Shown: piece by piece, positions 8,316 to 18,807 of the stretch
Position numbering within the stretch: position 1 is the stretch's first letter
Layout of the letters: the number at the start of each line of letters is the position of its first letter
NCBI GenBank assembly: GCA_020073495.1
Contig: JAIQFD010000001.1
Location: forward strand, 765,868-829,867
Direction of reading: 5' to 3'
DNA from: Terriglobia bacterium
Lineage (GTDB): Bacteria; Acidobacteriota; Terriglobia; Terriglobales; Acidobacteriaceae
Length of the DNA stretch: 64,000 nt
Program-made: the position numbers and the translations under genes
Notes under the pieces: model-generated
What the model was told of the DNA's origin: nothing
Databases searched by the model: none
The model's input: the letters and a program-made list of their open reading frames with translations, nothing else

Positions 8316-9311
8316 ATGAGCACACCGGCCACAACGTCGGCGATGGCGAAAGAGGTCTTTGACCTGTTGCGGGACGATCTCTCGGCGATCGAGCGGGAGT
8401 TCGGACGCGACACGGTGTCGAACGTCGCGGCCATCACCGACATCGGGGAGCACCTGCGAGGCGGCGGGGGCAAGCGCATCCGGCCAGCGCTGCTGCTGCT
8501 CTCGTCCAAGCTGTTCCAGTGCAACGAGCGGAGCGTGATCCGGCTGGGCGCGGTAGTGGAAATCATCCACACCGCGACCCTGGTGCACGACGACATCATC
8601 GACGAAGCGCAGACGCGGCGCGGCCGTCCATCGGCGAACACGCAATGGGGAAACTCGAAGTGCGTGCTGGCGGGCGACTGGCTCTACATGCAGGCGTTCA
8701 AGATCGCGGTGCAGGAGCGGAATTTCCGCGTGCTGGACGCGCTGATCGAGCTGACCCAGGCGATGGTCGAGGGCGAACTGCTGCAAATGGAGAAGCTGGG
8801 CAAGAGCATCACGCAGGAAGAGCATTTCGACCTGATCTACCGCAAGACGGCGTGCCTGTTCTCCACCTGCATGCGGATGGGCGCGATCCTGGGCAAAGCC
8901 AGCAAAGAAGAGGAAGAGAAGCTGGCGAAGTATGGGCGCGACGTGGGCATGGCGTTCCAGATCGTGGACGACGTGCTGGACCTGACGGCATCGGAAGAGG
9001 TGCTGGGCAAACCGGTGGCCAGCGATCTGCGCGAAGGCAAGGCGACGCTGGCGGTGATCCATGCGCTGGAGCGATGCACGCCGGAAGATCGGCGGCAGAT
9101 CGAGACCGTGCTGCGGGAGCAAGCGTTCAAGGGCGTGACCCACCAGGAGATCCTCGACATCCTGAGCCGCTACGGGTCAGTCGATGCGTCGCTGGCACGC
9201 GCGTCGGAGTATGCGGCGGAGGCGCGGGAGTTGATCCGCGAGTTTCCCGACTCGGAGATCAAGCGGGCGTTGCTGTGGGTGCCGGATTTCGTGGTGTCGA
9301 GAGAAAAGTAG
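8316..9311 (+). CDS. Polyprenyl diphosphate synthase (trans-isoprenyl type)
   Basis: Makes long-chain all-trans polyprenyl diphosphate, probably the menaquinone side chain, by adding isopentenyl diphosphate. It has the first Asp-rich motif VHDDIIDEAQTRRGRPS (near residue 90) and the second, FQIVDDVLDLTAS (near residue 215). It also has GGGKRIRPALLLLS and a KGKAT-like EGKATLAVIHAL. The 331 aa length fits octaprenyl or heptaprenyl synthases (IspB/HepT). Chain length cannot be read from the sequence. Confidence 0.93.
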   Translation: MSTPATTSAMAKEVFDLLRDDLSAIEREFGRDTVSNVAAITDIGEHLRGGGGKRIRPALLLLSSKLFQCNERSVIRLGAVVEIIHTATLVHDDIIDEAQTRRGRPSANTQWGNSKCVLAGDWLYMQAFKIAVQERNFRVLDALIELTQAMVEGELLQMEKLGKSITQEEHFDLIYRKTACLFSTCMRMGAILGKASKEEEEKLAKYGRDVGMAFQIVDDVLDLTASEEVLGKPVASDLREGKATLAVIHALERCTPEDRRQIETVLREQAFKGVTHQEILDILSRYGSVDASLARASEYAAEARELIREFPDSEIKRALLWVPDFVVSREK

Positions 9312-9446
9312 GGTGGAGCAGCGCTTCAGCGCTGCATTGTAGAGGTCCAGACCTATGCGGCTTTAGCCTCTGAGGTACCTCAGCGGCTAAAGCCGATTTC
9401 ATTCCATGGCAGGAACGCAGGCCTTAAGGCCTGCTCCACCCTTCGC
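9312..9446 (+). repeat. Composite palindromic repeat bounded by GGTGGAGCA/TGCTCCACC
   Basis: Starts GGGTGGAGCAGCGCTTCAGC and ends GCCTGCTCCACCC, so the whole unit is bounded by an inverted repeat. Inside are CGGCTTTAGCC, CCTCAGCGGCTAAAGCCG and GCAGGCCTTAAGGCCTGC. A near-identical composite follows rplS at 35265-35408. It could form a long cruciform or hairpin between two convergent genes. Confidence 0.85.
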
Positions 9447-9449
9447 CGG

Positions 9450-9638
9450 TCATTTTCGATCCGCGACGAGCGTGCCGCCGCGGGCGAAGTCTTCCTTCGG
9501 GACCTCGACGATGGCGACGGTGATGGCATCGCGGGTGGCGTTACATTCTTCGACCAGCGCGTCGGTGATGCGGGTGACGAGTTTGCGTTTCTGGTCGGTG
9601 GAGCGGCCCTGAAGCAAAGTAACTTGAACATGCGGCAT
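9450..9638 (-). CDS. 4-oxalocrotonate tautomerase family protein
   Basis: 62-residue tautomerase-superfamily subunit. It begins MPHVQVTLLQGRSTDQKRKL, so Pro1 becomes the catalytic base after Met removal. The region with RKLVTRITDAL and the C-terminal VPKEDFARGG match 4-OT monomers, which assemble as hexamers. The substrate is unknown and no meta-cleavage pathway genes are nearby. Confidence 0.88.
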   Translation of the reverse strand: MPHVQVTLLQGRSTDQKRKLVTRITDALVEECNATRDAITVAIVEVPKEDFARGGTLVADRK

Positions 9639-9895
9639 ATTCTTACGCCCCTTAAGGGGCTCGGGAATCTCTCCTCGAGCCTACCCCGGGCTTGCGCCCG
9701 GGGCTAAATTCTCACGCCCGCTGAAGCGGGCTTGCGCGGCCGAGGGCGACCGCTCCACACCGGGGCTAAAGCCCCGATTCATTTCCAATCCCGTTTCGCA
9801 GGCCTAAAGGCCTGCGCTTCCACCGGAGCGGCGCCGCGCGCCGCCTGATGGCTGAGAGACACCAATCGGGACAGCCGAGGGCGGCTGTCCCACAC
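9639..9895 (+). repeat. Cluster of palindromic repeats (family P and others)
   Basis: The 257-base gap between the tautomerase gene and ndk contains no gene. It holds CGCCCCTTAAGGGGCT, ACCCCGGGCTTGCGCCCGGG with CTAAATTCT, CGCCCGCTGAAGCGGGCT, CGGGGCTAAAGCCCCG and GCAGGCCTAAAGGCCTGC. At 9870-9895 is a 26-base copy of the GACAGCCGAGG/CACAC repeat that also occurs inside trmD. Confidence 0.85.
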
Positions 9896-9955
9896 AGATC
9901 CTTCGCTCCGCTCAGGATGACCGCGGCGGGCTCGGACGCCCGCCAAAAGCGGTCA
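9896..9955 (-). repeat. Family S connector repeat overlapping the ndk stop codon
   Basis: On the minus strand it starts with the TGA stop of ndk (TGACCGCTTTTGGCGGGCG), then GCCCGCCGCGGTCATCC, then a short hairpin to GAAGGATCT. It is the same element as at argS, dnaK and ffh. Confidence 0.85.
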
Positions 9956-10381
9956 TTTCGTCAGCTCGTAGCCGGCGAAGAAATAGCTGATCTCGAAGTG
10001 GGCGGTGTCCTCGGCGTCGGAGCCGTGGACGGCGTTCTGCTCGATGTTGGCAGCGTACTTCTTGCGAATGGTACCGGGCTCGGCGTTGGCCGGGTTGGTG
10101 GCGCCCATCAGCTTGCGCCAGGCGGCGATGGCATCCTCGGGCTTCTCCAGCGCCATGACGATGATGGGGCCGCTGGACATGAACTTGGTCAGCGACTCGA
10201 AGAAGGGCTTGCCGGCGTGCACGGCGTAGAAACCCTCGGCCTGATCCTTGGTGATATGCAGCATCTTCATGCCGATGATGGAGAAGCCGTTGTTCAGAAT
10301 CACTTCGATGATCTCGCCGTGGACTTTCTTCTTCACGGCGTCGGGCTTGATGATGGCGAGCGTGCGTTGTAGGGTCTTCAT
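9953..10381 (-). CDS. ndk: Nucleoside diphosphate kinase
   Basis: Transfers the gamma phosphate of ATP to nucleoside diphosphates through a phospho-His intermediate. The N-terminal [19 protein letters not shown], the central [15 protein letters not shown] and the active-site NAVHGSD (His near residue 119) are all present. At 142 aa it is full length. Its TGA stop is shared with a family S repeat. The upstream gap to sucD holds a stop-rich word repeat. Confidence 0.97.
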   Translation of the reverse strand: MKTLQRTLAIIKPDAVKKKVHGEIIEVILNNGFSIIGMKMLHITKDQAEGFYAVHAGKPFFESLTKFMSSGPIIVMALEKPEDAIAAWRKLMGATNPANAEPGTIRKKYAANIEQNAVHGSDAEDTAHFEISYFFAGYELTK

Positions 10382-10457
10382 TCGTTCCTAGTAGCTAGTA
10401 GCTGGTAGTCAGTAGTTAGGTCGGGAGCGACGCAGCAAACTGCGTCGCTCCCGAAGA

Positions 10458-11342
<885 letters not shown>

Positions 11343-11344
11343 GT

Positions 11345-11414
11345 TTTTCCTCAGGGGCTAAAGCCCCCGTTCAATAAAGCTCTGACGGCACGGCTGAAGC
11401 CGTGCCCCTTCTAA
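11345..11414 (-). repeat. Paired hairpin repeat between sucC and sucD
   Basis: Contains AGGGGCTAAAGCCCC and GGCACGGCTGAAGCCGTGCC. The same pair recurs at 14570-14640 and 19990-20060. Lying inside the sucCD operon, it could attenuate or stabilise the transcript between the two subunits. Confidence 0.8.
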
Positions 11415-12587
<1,173 letters not shown>

Positions 12588-12734
12588 AATCGTATGTAGG
12601 ACCACTGCTTCAGATTGCTTGCTGCTTACCGGGGGTAACAACCGATGGGCAGGAAACGAACGATTTTATAACCGCGGCTCGCTTTTGGCTATTAGCTTTT
12701 GGCAGCTAAATCAATGCGGTAAGCTTGGGAACCC

Positions 12735-13784
12735 ATGATCCTCGACGCCCTTCATCGTGTCGCCAACCACCGCGAGCCGCTTTCCCGGGAGCAGGCGCGG
12801 GAGGTGATGAGCGAGATCCTGCGCGGAGAGTGCACTGACGCGCAGATCGCCGCGTTGCTGGTCGCGCTGCACATGAAGGGCGAAACGGTGGAGGAGATCG
12901 TCGGGTTCGCGGAGGCGATCCGGGCAGCGGCCACGCCGCTCACCATCCCGGAAAATTCCACGGTGGATGTTAGCGACACGGAACGCGATGCGCTGGTGGA
13001 TACCTGCGGCACCGGCGGCGATGCGTCGGGGACGTTCAACATCTCGACCGCGACGGCGCTGGCGGTGGCGGGGGCGGGCGTGCGCGTCGCCAAGCACGGC
13101 AACCGCAGCGTGACCTCAAAATGCGGGTCGGCGGACGTGATGGAAGCCCTCGGAGTGAATATCTCCCTGCCCGTGGCGCGGCTGGCGCAGTGCCTGGGCG
13201 AGGTAGGGATCGCGTTCCTGTACGCGCCGGCGATGCACTCGGCGACCAAGTACGTGCAGCCCGCGCGACGCGAGCTGCGGCTGCGTACGGTCTTCAATCT
13301 TCTCGGGCCGCTGACGAATCCGGCACACGCATCGGCGCAGGTGGTGGGCGTCTATTCCGAAGATCTGGTCGAGAAGCTGGCAGAGGCGCTGTCGCTGCTA
13401 GGAGTACGGCGCGCGCTGGTGGTGCACGGCAACGACGGGCTGGACGAGATCACCGTCACCGGGCCGACAAGGGTGGCGGAGGTGCGCGACGGGCGGGTAC
13501 GCGCCTATGAAGTCGCGCCGGAGGATTTCGGCATCGAGCGCGCGACCTTGGAGGACATCTCGGGCGGAGACGCCGGGATGAATGCGGGGATCATCCGGGA
13601 TGTGCTGCGGGGGAAGAAATCAGCGCGGCGGGATGTGGTGCTGCTGAATTCCGCGGCGGCGCTGGTGGCGGCGGGACGAGCGGACCATATTGGCGATGCG
13701 ATCCCGATCGCCGCGAAGTCGCTCGATTCGGGCGCGGCGATGGAGAAGCTAGAGGCGCTGGTGAGGTTTACCAACCAGCACTGA
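12735..13784 (+). CDS. trpD: Anthranilate phosphoribosyltransferase
   Basis: Second step of tryptophan synthesis, joining anthranilate and PRPP. The PRPP loop [20 protein letters not shown] lies near residue 90 and [16 protein letters not shown] near 118. The C-terminal [19 protein letters not shown] is also present. The 349 aa length is normal. No other trp gene is adjacent, so it sits apart from the pathway operon. The sucC-trpD gap (12588-12734) shows no gene. Confidence 0.96.
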   Translation: MILDALHRVANHREPLSREQAREVMSEILRGECTDAQIAALLVALHMKGETVEEIVGFAEAIRAAATPLTIPENSTVDVSDTERDALVDTCGTGGDASGTFNISTATALAVAGAGVRVAKHGNRSVTSKCGSADVMEALGVNISLPVARLAQCLGEVGIAFLYAPAMHSATKYVQPARRELRLRTVFNLLGPLTNPAHASAQVVGVYSEDLVEKLAEALSLLGVRRALVVHGNDGLDEITVTGPTRVAEVRDGRVRAYEVAPEDFGIERATLEDISGGDAGMNAGIIRDVLRGKKSARRDVVLLNSAAALVAAGRADHIGDAIPIAAKSLDSGAAMEKLEALVRFTNQH

Positions 13785-13828
13785 GCACGAAAATGCGGGG
13801 TGATTGTTGCAAGCAAAGGAGGTGGCAT

Positions 13829-14569
13829 TTGAAATCAATTACATTGGGAACTTTACTATTCCTGACGCTTACTTCTCTATTGCTCACAGCGCAGGAACTC
13901 CAAATCAGTCGTTCCAGCCGGACGATTTACGTTTCGGCGGAAGATTCTGTGAAGGTCGACGCGGAGCTGGCCGAAGTGCATTTCGGATACCTGAACTTTG
14001 CTCCGACGGAAGATCAGACGTTTACCGATAACGCGCGTGCAGCCGACCGAATCATCAAGGCCATCCTCGATTCCGGCGTGAAAGAGGAAGAAATTGAGAC
14101 AGAAACAATGGCTGTCTTCCGGACGAACTTCTCTGACAAGGTGCCGGAGGCGACGCAGCAGCAACGACGGTTCACAGCACGGCAAATGTGGCGCGTCCGC
14201 GTACCGGTCGCGCAGGCACAGGGAGTGATCAACACAGCAATGAATGCTGGGGCCAATGTCGTGGATCCGGTCAGCTGGACGGTTCGCGACCGGAACGCAC
14301 TGCAATCCAAGGCGACAGCGGCGGCGATGATCAAAGCTCACAGGGTCGCGGAGCAAGTCGCAATTTCACTGGGAATCAAACTCGGTGCGCTGCTCTACTC
14401 GAGCAATTTCGCCGGCGTTGCCTCGAGTCGCGGCTACCCAGCCGGTGTCGCGGGCGGCATGGTTGGCGGAATCATGGGAGATGAGAATATTCCAAGGCCG
14501 CACATCCGATTGTTCCCACAAAAGGTCGAGCAGGAGGCGACGGCGTACGCGGTGTACGCAATCGAATAG
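13829..14569 (+). CDS. SIMPL domain (DUF541) exported protein
   Basis: Periplasmic or surface protein of the SIMPL/BP26/YggE family, with no established enzyme activity. Start chosen at TTG because a near-perfect AAAGGAGGT lies 5 bases upstream and the product then begins with a signal peptide (MKSITLGTLLFLTLTSLLLT, cleavage near TAQ). A typical DUF541 core follows (VHFGYLNFAPTEDQ, VDPVSWTVRDRNALQSKA). The tail is Gly-rich (GVAGGMVGGIMGDEN). The 13793 start would lose the signal-peptide start and the Shine-Dalgarno. Its GC content looks slightly below that of its neighbours. Confidence 0.85.
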   Translation: MKSITLGTLLFLTLTSLLLTAQELQISRSSRTIYVSAEDSVKVDAELAEVHFGYLNFAPTEDQTFTDNARAADRIIKAILDSGVKEEEIETETMAVFRTNFSDKVPEATQQQRRFTARQMWRVRVPVAQAQGVINTAMNAGANVVDPVSWTVRDRNALQSKATAAAMIKAHRVAEQVAISLGIKLGALLYSSNFAGVASSRGYPAGVAGGMVGGIMGDENIPRPHIRLFPQKVEQEATAYAVYAIE

Positions 14570-14667
14570 GGACCTCAGGGGCTGAAGCCCCTTCAATAGA
14601 TTGTGATGAAAGGCACGGCTGAAGCCGTGCCCTTTCGCCCGACAGCCGAGGCGGCTGTCCCACACAA
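14570..14667 (+). repeat. Paired hairpins plus a copy of the 25-base repeat found inside trmD
   Basis: Contains AGGGGCTGAAGCCCC and GGCACGGCTGAAGCCGTGCC, then at 14641-14665 a 25-base palindrome-containing unit (GACAGCCGAGG ... CCCACAC). The exact reverse complement of that unit lies inside trmD at 34599-34623. Confidence 0.88.
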
Positions 14668-16098
14668 TCAGGCTTGCACGCGCTCCATGTACTCGGCGAT
14701 CTCGATGGTCCAGCCCAATTCCTTCTTCATGGCATCGCGTAGTTGCGAAGACGCCTGGGGCTCGCCGTGGACCAGGTAGGTGGTCTTGGGCGGGCGTGGA
14801 AAGGTGCGCAGCCAGTACAGGAGTTCGGGGGTGTCGGCGTGGTCGGAGAACTGCTCCAGCGCAGCGACCTGGGCGCGGATAGGGACGATCTGGCCGAATA
14901 TTTTCACATCCGAAGCGCCGCTCTTGATGATGAAGCCGCGTGTGCCCGGCGCCTGGAATCCGATGAAAAGCACGAGATTGCGCGGGTCGGGCAATCGTTG
15001 GATGAGATGGTGCTGGATACGCCCGCCGGTCACCATGCCGCTCGATGACACGATGATGCAGGGGTAGCGCGATTCGTTGATCTTCTTTGAATCTTCCACG
15101 TTCGTCGCGAACTGGAAGCCCGGCCACTGGAGCGGAGAACCGTACTTGGCGATGAGGTTGCGCGTGTCCTGGCTGAACTCCTCGGAGTGCTTCAGAAAGA
15201 CGTCCACCGCCTTGCAGGACATGGGGCTGTCGGTATAGACGGGCAGACGCGGGATGTCGCCGGCTTCCATCAGCTCCTTGACCAGGAAGAGGAACTTCTG
15301 GGTGCGTTCGACGGCGAAGGCGGGCACGACGATGGAGCCGCCGCGTTTGGCGGTGTCGCGGATCAGGCGGGCGAGTTCCGGGCGAGGGTCGGTGGTGGGA
15401 TGGTTGCGGCTGCCGTAGGTGGACTCCATCACCAGAATGTCGGCCTGCTCGCCCTCGGTGGGCCCCTCCTGCATGACCTTGCCGGGGTTGGCGCGGACGT
15501 TGCGCACACGCCCGATGTCCCCGGTGAAAAGCATGCGGCGGGTGGCGCCGTCGGCGTTCACCGTCACCTCCACCATGGAGGCGCCCAGGATGTGCGCCGA
15601 GCGCACGAAGCGGAAGGAGAACTCGGGGCCAAGCTGCGTGACCTCACCAAAATCCACCGGACTGAACAGGCGCAGACAGTCCTGCGCCTCCTCCTCGGTG
15701 TAGAGCGGGAGGGCGGGCGTGTGCTTCGACGTCTTCTTCTTATTGGCGAATTCCGCGTCTTCTTCCTGGAGGTGGCCGGAATCGGGCAGGAGGATGGAGC
15801 AGAGGTCAATCGTTGCCGGTGTGCAAAAGATCTTTCCGGTGAATCCTTCCTTCACCAGGCGCGGTACCCAGCCGGAGTGGTCGAGATGCGCGTGGGTGAG
15901 GATGACGAAATCGATCTCGCGCGCCGGGACGGGCGTGTCCTGCCAGTTGCGCTCGCGCCATTCCTTCTGTCCTTGGAAGAGTCCGCAGTCGATGAGCACC
16001 TGGAGACCGCGCTTGCCGGTGGTGTCGCCGGAGACGTTGATCAGGTGCTTGGAGCCGGTGACGGTGCCGGCGGCACCAAGGAATTGGATGTAGGCCAT
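14668..16098 (-). CDS. Metallo-beta-lactamase/beta-CASP family hydrolase (RNA-processing type)
   Basis: Belongs to the MBL-beta-CASP-RMMBL family, often mRNA 3'-end-processing-like nucleases. The zinc motif THAHLDHSG is near residue 60. The beta-CASP region follows (FAVERTQKFLFLVKELMEAG), then SSSGMVTGGRIQHHL, and the C-terminal RMMBL motif FSDHADTPELLYWL (about residue 405) has the final metal His. Start chosen at MAYIQFLGAAGTVTGSKH, giving 476 aa. It is transcribed divergently from the nearby SIMPL gene's end, with no operon partner. Confidence 0.86.
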   Translation of the reverse strand: MAYIQFLGAAGTVTGSKHLINVSGDTTGKRGLQVLIDCGLFQGQKEWRERNWQDTPVPAREIDFVILTHAHLDHSGWVPRLVKEGFTGKIFCTPATIDLCSILLPDSGHLQEEDAEFANKKKTSKHTPALPLYTEEEAQDCLRLFSPVDFGEVTQLGPEFSFRFVRSAHILGASMVEVTVNADGATRRMLFTGDIGRVRNVRANPGKVMQEGPTEGEQADILVMESTYGSRNHPTTDPRPELARLIRDTAKRGGSIVVPAFAVERTQKFLFLVKELMEAGDIPRLPVYTDSPMSCKAVDVFLKHSEEFSQDTRNLIAKYGSPLQWPGFQFATNVEDSKKINESRYPCIIVSSSGMVTGGRIQHHLIQRLPDPRNLVLFIGFQAPGTRGFIIKSGASDVKIFGQIVPIRAQVAALEQFSDHADTPELLYWLRTFPRPPKTTYLVHGEPQASSQLRDAMKKELGWTIEIAEYMERVQA

Positions 16099-16133
16099 GG
16101 GCGTAGTGGAGAACCGCATATTGTAGCGGAAGA

Positions 16134-16208
16134 AGTACTCAGTACTCGGTACTCAGTACTCGGTTCGCTTCGCGAGATGTGGGAATTCGGAGTGCCGAGT
16201 GCTGAGTA
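16134..16208 (-). repeat. Stop-rich word repeat (ACTCAGTACTCGGT units)
   Basis: The unit ACTCAGTACTCGGT occurs twice in tandem, followed after 20 bases by the related inverted string GTGCCGAGTGCTGAGTACT. It abuts the TAG stop of the peptidase-like gene; on that strand the stop reads into TAGTACTCAGCACTCGG. Similar strings lie at 8276-8300, 10388-10420, 20907-20938 and 42118-42200. Confidence 0.75.
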
Positions 16209-17912
16209 CTAGCTCCCCGGGAGCTTCACCTCGAAGACGTTGTCCTTGCGCAGGACCTCGGGGACGCTGCCGTCGTTGACGATGACGCGCCGTGGGGCTT
16301 CGGGCACTTCGATACGGACGAAGGCTTTGTCGTGCGCGTGGACCTCGAGGCGGCGGGTGACGGCGCCGTGTGCGGTCTCGACGGTGACCGGCACTTCGGC
16401 GCCGGCGTCGCCGCGGTCCTCGACGGCGATGGTGAGGATGTATCCGCCGGCCAGCGTGGCGCGTGGATACGCCGAGTCGACGTGGAAGTCGGGCAGGCCG
16501 CGGTCGCGATAGATCCAGTCGTCGAAGAACCACTCGAGCTTGCGTTTGGACTCGGCCTCGATGAGGCGCTGCATGTAGGACGGCTCGCGGTCGTCGTCGG
16601 CCTTGTAGGCATGAAGCGCGCGCTGGAGGGGGGCGTCGCCGACCATGTCGCGCAACATCCACCACACCCACATCGCTTTCGTGCGGTAGAAGAGCTCGTC
16701 GGTCGTAGTGGCCAGCGGCTGTTGACGCCGCGCCTCGGCCGGCTCCTTCCTCCCCGGAGCATTGGGCACGTCGGGCTGCTGCGCTGTCAGCAGCAAGTCC
16801 GACTGCGCCTGCATGTACGCGATCGCGTCTTTGCGCCCGTCCACCCGCTCGCGGTCGAGCACCTGTGCGAAGTGCGCCAGCCCTTCGTATATCCACTGAC
16901 GCGGCGACTCGAAGGCCGCATGCGTGAGTTGGTGCACCAGCGCCAGCTCCAGCTTGCTGTGGCTTTCCTGCTCGAGCGGCGTCAGCAGCATGGGCCCGCT
17001 CTCCCAGGGCGCCGCAACCGCCCACGGCAATTCAACCACGTGCACCGCCTGCTTCGGCGCCCCGAACCATTCGGTCACGAAGGGCGCCAGGTCGGTGATG
17101 GCGCGGGCGTAATCCTCCGCGAGCTGCTGCCGGCCGGCGAGGTAGTCGATGTCCACATTCGGATGGTCGGCTGGCATCCCCGACCTTTTCAAATGTTGAT
17201 ATTCGCCGGTCGCAAAAGCAGGTGTACTGAAACCGAGAGGTCGCCGATCAAACACATTGAGCGTTCCAACCACCTCGCGTTTGGCAGCATCGACTGCTCG
17301 CAGAATTGTGACGTCCATGGTCGCTTCCGTTTCCCGCTGCTTCCACGCCCCGATCTCGTCGAATAACTGGCTCCCGAAGGTCAGGCTCGCAGCCTCGGTC
17401 GAAATGGGATACCAGGTCACGTACCCGACGCCCCGCAGCGCCGTGAATGGATCTCCGATGCGGTCCCAGTCACTTGCCAGAGCGGTCTTCTCCGGGACGC
17501 CGGCCGCGGTCAGGCGGTAGGCATCTTGGCGGATGGTGCCGCTGTATTGGAATTCGACCTCCACCGTTCCCTTCGGCGCTACCGCCGCCGGCAGGGTGAC
17601 GATGGCTTCGTTCAGTGAGCCGGTGTGGTCGATGTCTGAGATGTAGGGCTGGGAGACGAACTGCACCCGCTTCCCGCCGACGGTAATCGATCTCCAATCC
17701 AGCGAAGAGGAGATCTGGAGGACGGCAACCTTCTGCGGCTCGGTGGTGTCGTTGCGCAGGGTCACGCTGCCTTCGGCGGTGAGACCCGACTTCGGCGGAT
17801 CGAGGGTGATGGTCAGGTTGTAGTCGGTGAAAGTGAACGCGTGGCGATCGAGGGCGGACGAAGAAAGAACTGAACCGCAGAGAACGCAGAGAACGCAGAG
17901 AAACTTTTTCAT
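16209..17912 (-). CDS. Exported peptidase MA-like (gluzincin) protein with altered catalytic motif
   Basis: 567 aa. The signal peptide MKKFLCVLCVLCGSVLSSSA is encoded by an intergenic-type 'gcagagaac' repeat (17871-17904). A beta-rich region covers about residues 25-180. A gluzincin-like domain has HQLTH at about 327-331 and WIYEGLAHF twelve residues on, the layout of peptidase MA/M1-type proteins. The catalytic Glu of HExxH is Gln here, so classical proteolysis is doubtful. A C-terminal beta domain follows (RGLPDFHVDSAYPRATLAGG). Its start overlaps the rlmB stop by one base (TAATG), implying coupling. Confidence 0.75.
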   Translation of the reverse strand: MKKFLCVLCVLCGSVLSSSALDRHAFTFTDYNLTITLDPPKSGLTAEGSVTLRNDTTEPQKVAVLQISSSLDWRSITVGGKRVQFVSQPYISDIDHTGSLNEAIVTLPAAVAPKGTVEVEFQYSGTIRQDAYRLTAAGVPEKTALASDWDRIGDPFTALRGVGYVTWYPISTEAASLTFGSQLFDEIGAWKQRETEATMDVTILRAVDAAKREVVGTLNVFDRRPLGFSTPAFATGEYQHLKRSGMPADHPNVDIDYLAGRQQLAEDYARAITDLAPFVTEWFGAPKQAVHVVELPWAVAAPWESGPMLLTPLEQESHSKLELALVHQLTHAAFESPRQWIYEGLAHFAQVLDRERVDGRKDAIAYMQAQSDLLLTAQQPDVPNAPGRKEPAEARRQQPLATTTDELFYRTKAMWVWWMLRDMVGDAPLQRALHAYKADDDREPSYMQRLIEAESKRKLEWFFDDWIYRDRGLPDFHVDSAYPRATLAGGYILTIAVEDRGDAGAEVPVTVETAHGAVTRRLEVHAHDKAFVRIEVPEAPRRVIVNDGSVPEVLRKDNVFEVKLPGS

Positions 17913-18652
17913 TATTTCTTGTTCCCTGCTCTGCGCTGGCGGGCGATCTCGTACATGACCACGGCGGCGGCGACGGAGACGTTCAACGACGGCACCTGGC
18001 CGAGCATGGGGATCGACACCACCAAATCGCAGTGTTTGCGGACCTGCTCGTGCAGGCCCTTGCCCTCGGCGCCGAGGACGAGGGCGCAGTCCATCTTGTA
18101 GTCGAGCTGGTCGTAGGGCTGGGTGCCGCGCTCGTCGAGGCCGACGGTCCAGATGTTCTGCTTTTTCAGTTCTTCGACGGCGCGGGAAACGTTGGTGACC
18201 CTGGCGATGGGCAGATGCTCGCTGGCGCCGGCGGAAGCCTTGGCGACGGTGCCGGTGACGCCCACGGCGCGGCGCTCAGGGATGACGATGCCGTCGGCGC
18301 CGGCGGCGTCGGCGGTGCGGATGATGGCGCCGAGATTGTGCGGGTCTTCGACGCCGTCGAGGACGATGAGGAAAGCGTGCGCGCCGCGGCGGTGGGCCAG
18401 CAGGTCATCAAGGTCGCCGTACTGCTTGGCGGCGGCGACCGCCACCACGCCCTGGTGGGCGGCGCGGTTGGCCAGCCGGTCGAGGTCCTGGCGGGAGACG
18501 AATCGCACAGGCACGCGCGACTCGCGGCAGTCGTCCACGATGCGCTGCAGCTTGGCGTCGTGGCGCTCGCGCGAGATGGCGACGTACTCGAAGGCGCGGC
18601 CGCGCGATTTCAGCGCTTCGGCGACGGCGTGAATGCCGTAGATGACGTCCAT
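17912..18652 (-). CDS. rlmB: 23S rRNA (guanosine-2'-O-)-methyltransferase RlmB family (SpoU)
   Basis: TrmH/SpoU methyltransferase, probably modifying G2251 of 23S rRNA. It has an N-terminal substrate-binding domain (MDVIYGIHAVAEALKSRG). The knotted SAM-binding domain shows DGVEDPHNLGAIIRTADAAG, LVLGAEGKGLHEQVRKHCD and IPMLGQVPSLNVSVAAAV. The 246 aa length is typical. Its stop overlaps the start of the peptidase-like gene. Confidence 0.95.
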   Translation of the reverse strand: MDVIYGIHAVAEALKSRGRAFEYVAISRERHDAKLQRIVDDCRESRVPVRFVSRQDLDRLANRAAHQGVVAVAAAKQYGDLDDLLAHRRGAHAFLIVLDGVEDPHNLGAIIRTADAAGADGIVIPERRAVGVTGTVAKASAGASEHLPIARVTNVSRAVEELKKQNIWTVGLDERGTQPYDQLDYKMDCALVLGAEGKGLHEQVRKHCDLVVSIPMLGQVPSLNVSVAAAVVMYEIARQRRAGNKK

Positions 18653-18807
18653 CGGGAACAGTGTAACAACTTCGATTCCGCGGATTCACCCACATCGAAA
18701 CCATTTGACCGCAGAGAGCGCAGAGAAGCCATGCGATAAAGTACGGGGGAGGACGCCCGTCTCAACGCAAACCTGGATGCTAGACTTAACGGTTCGGGGG
18801 TGCTGCT

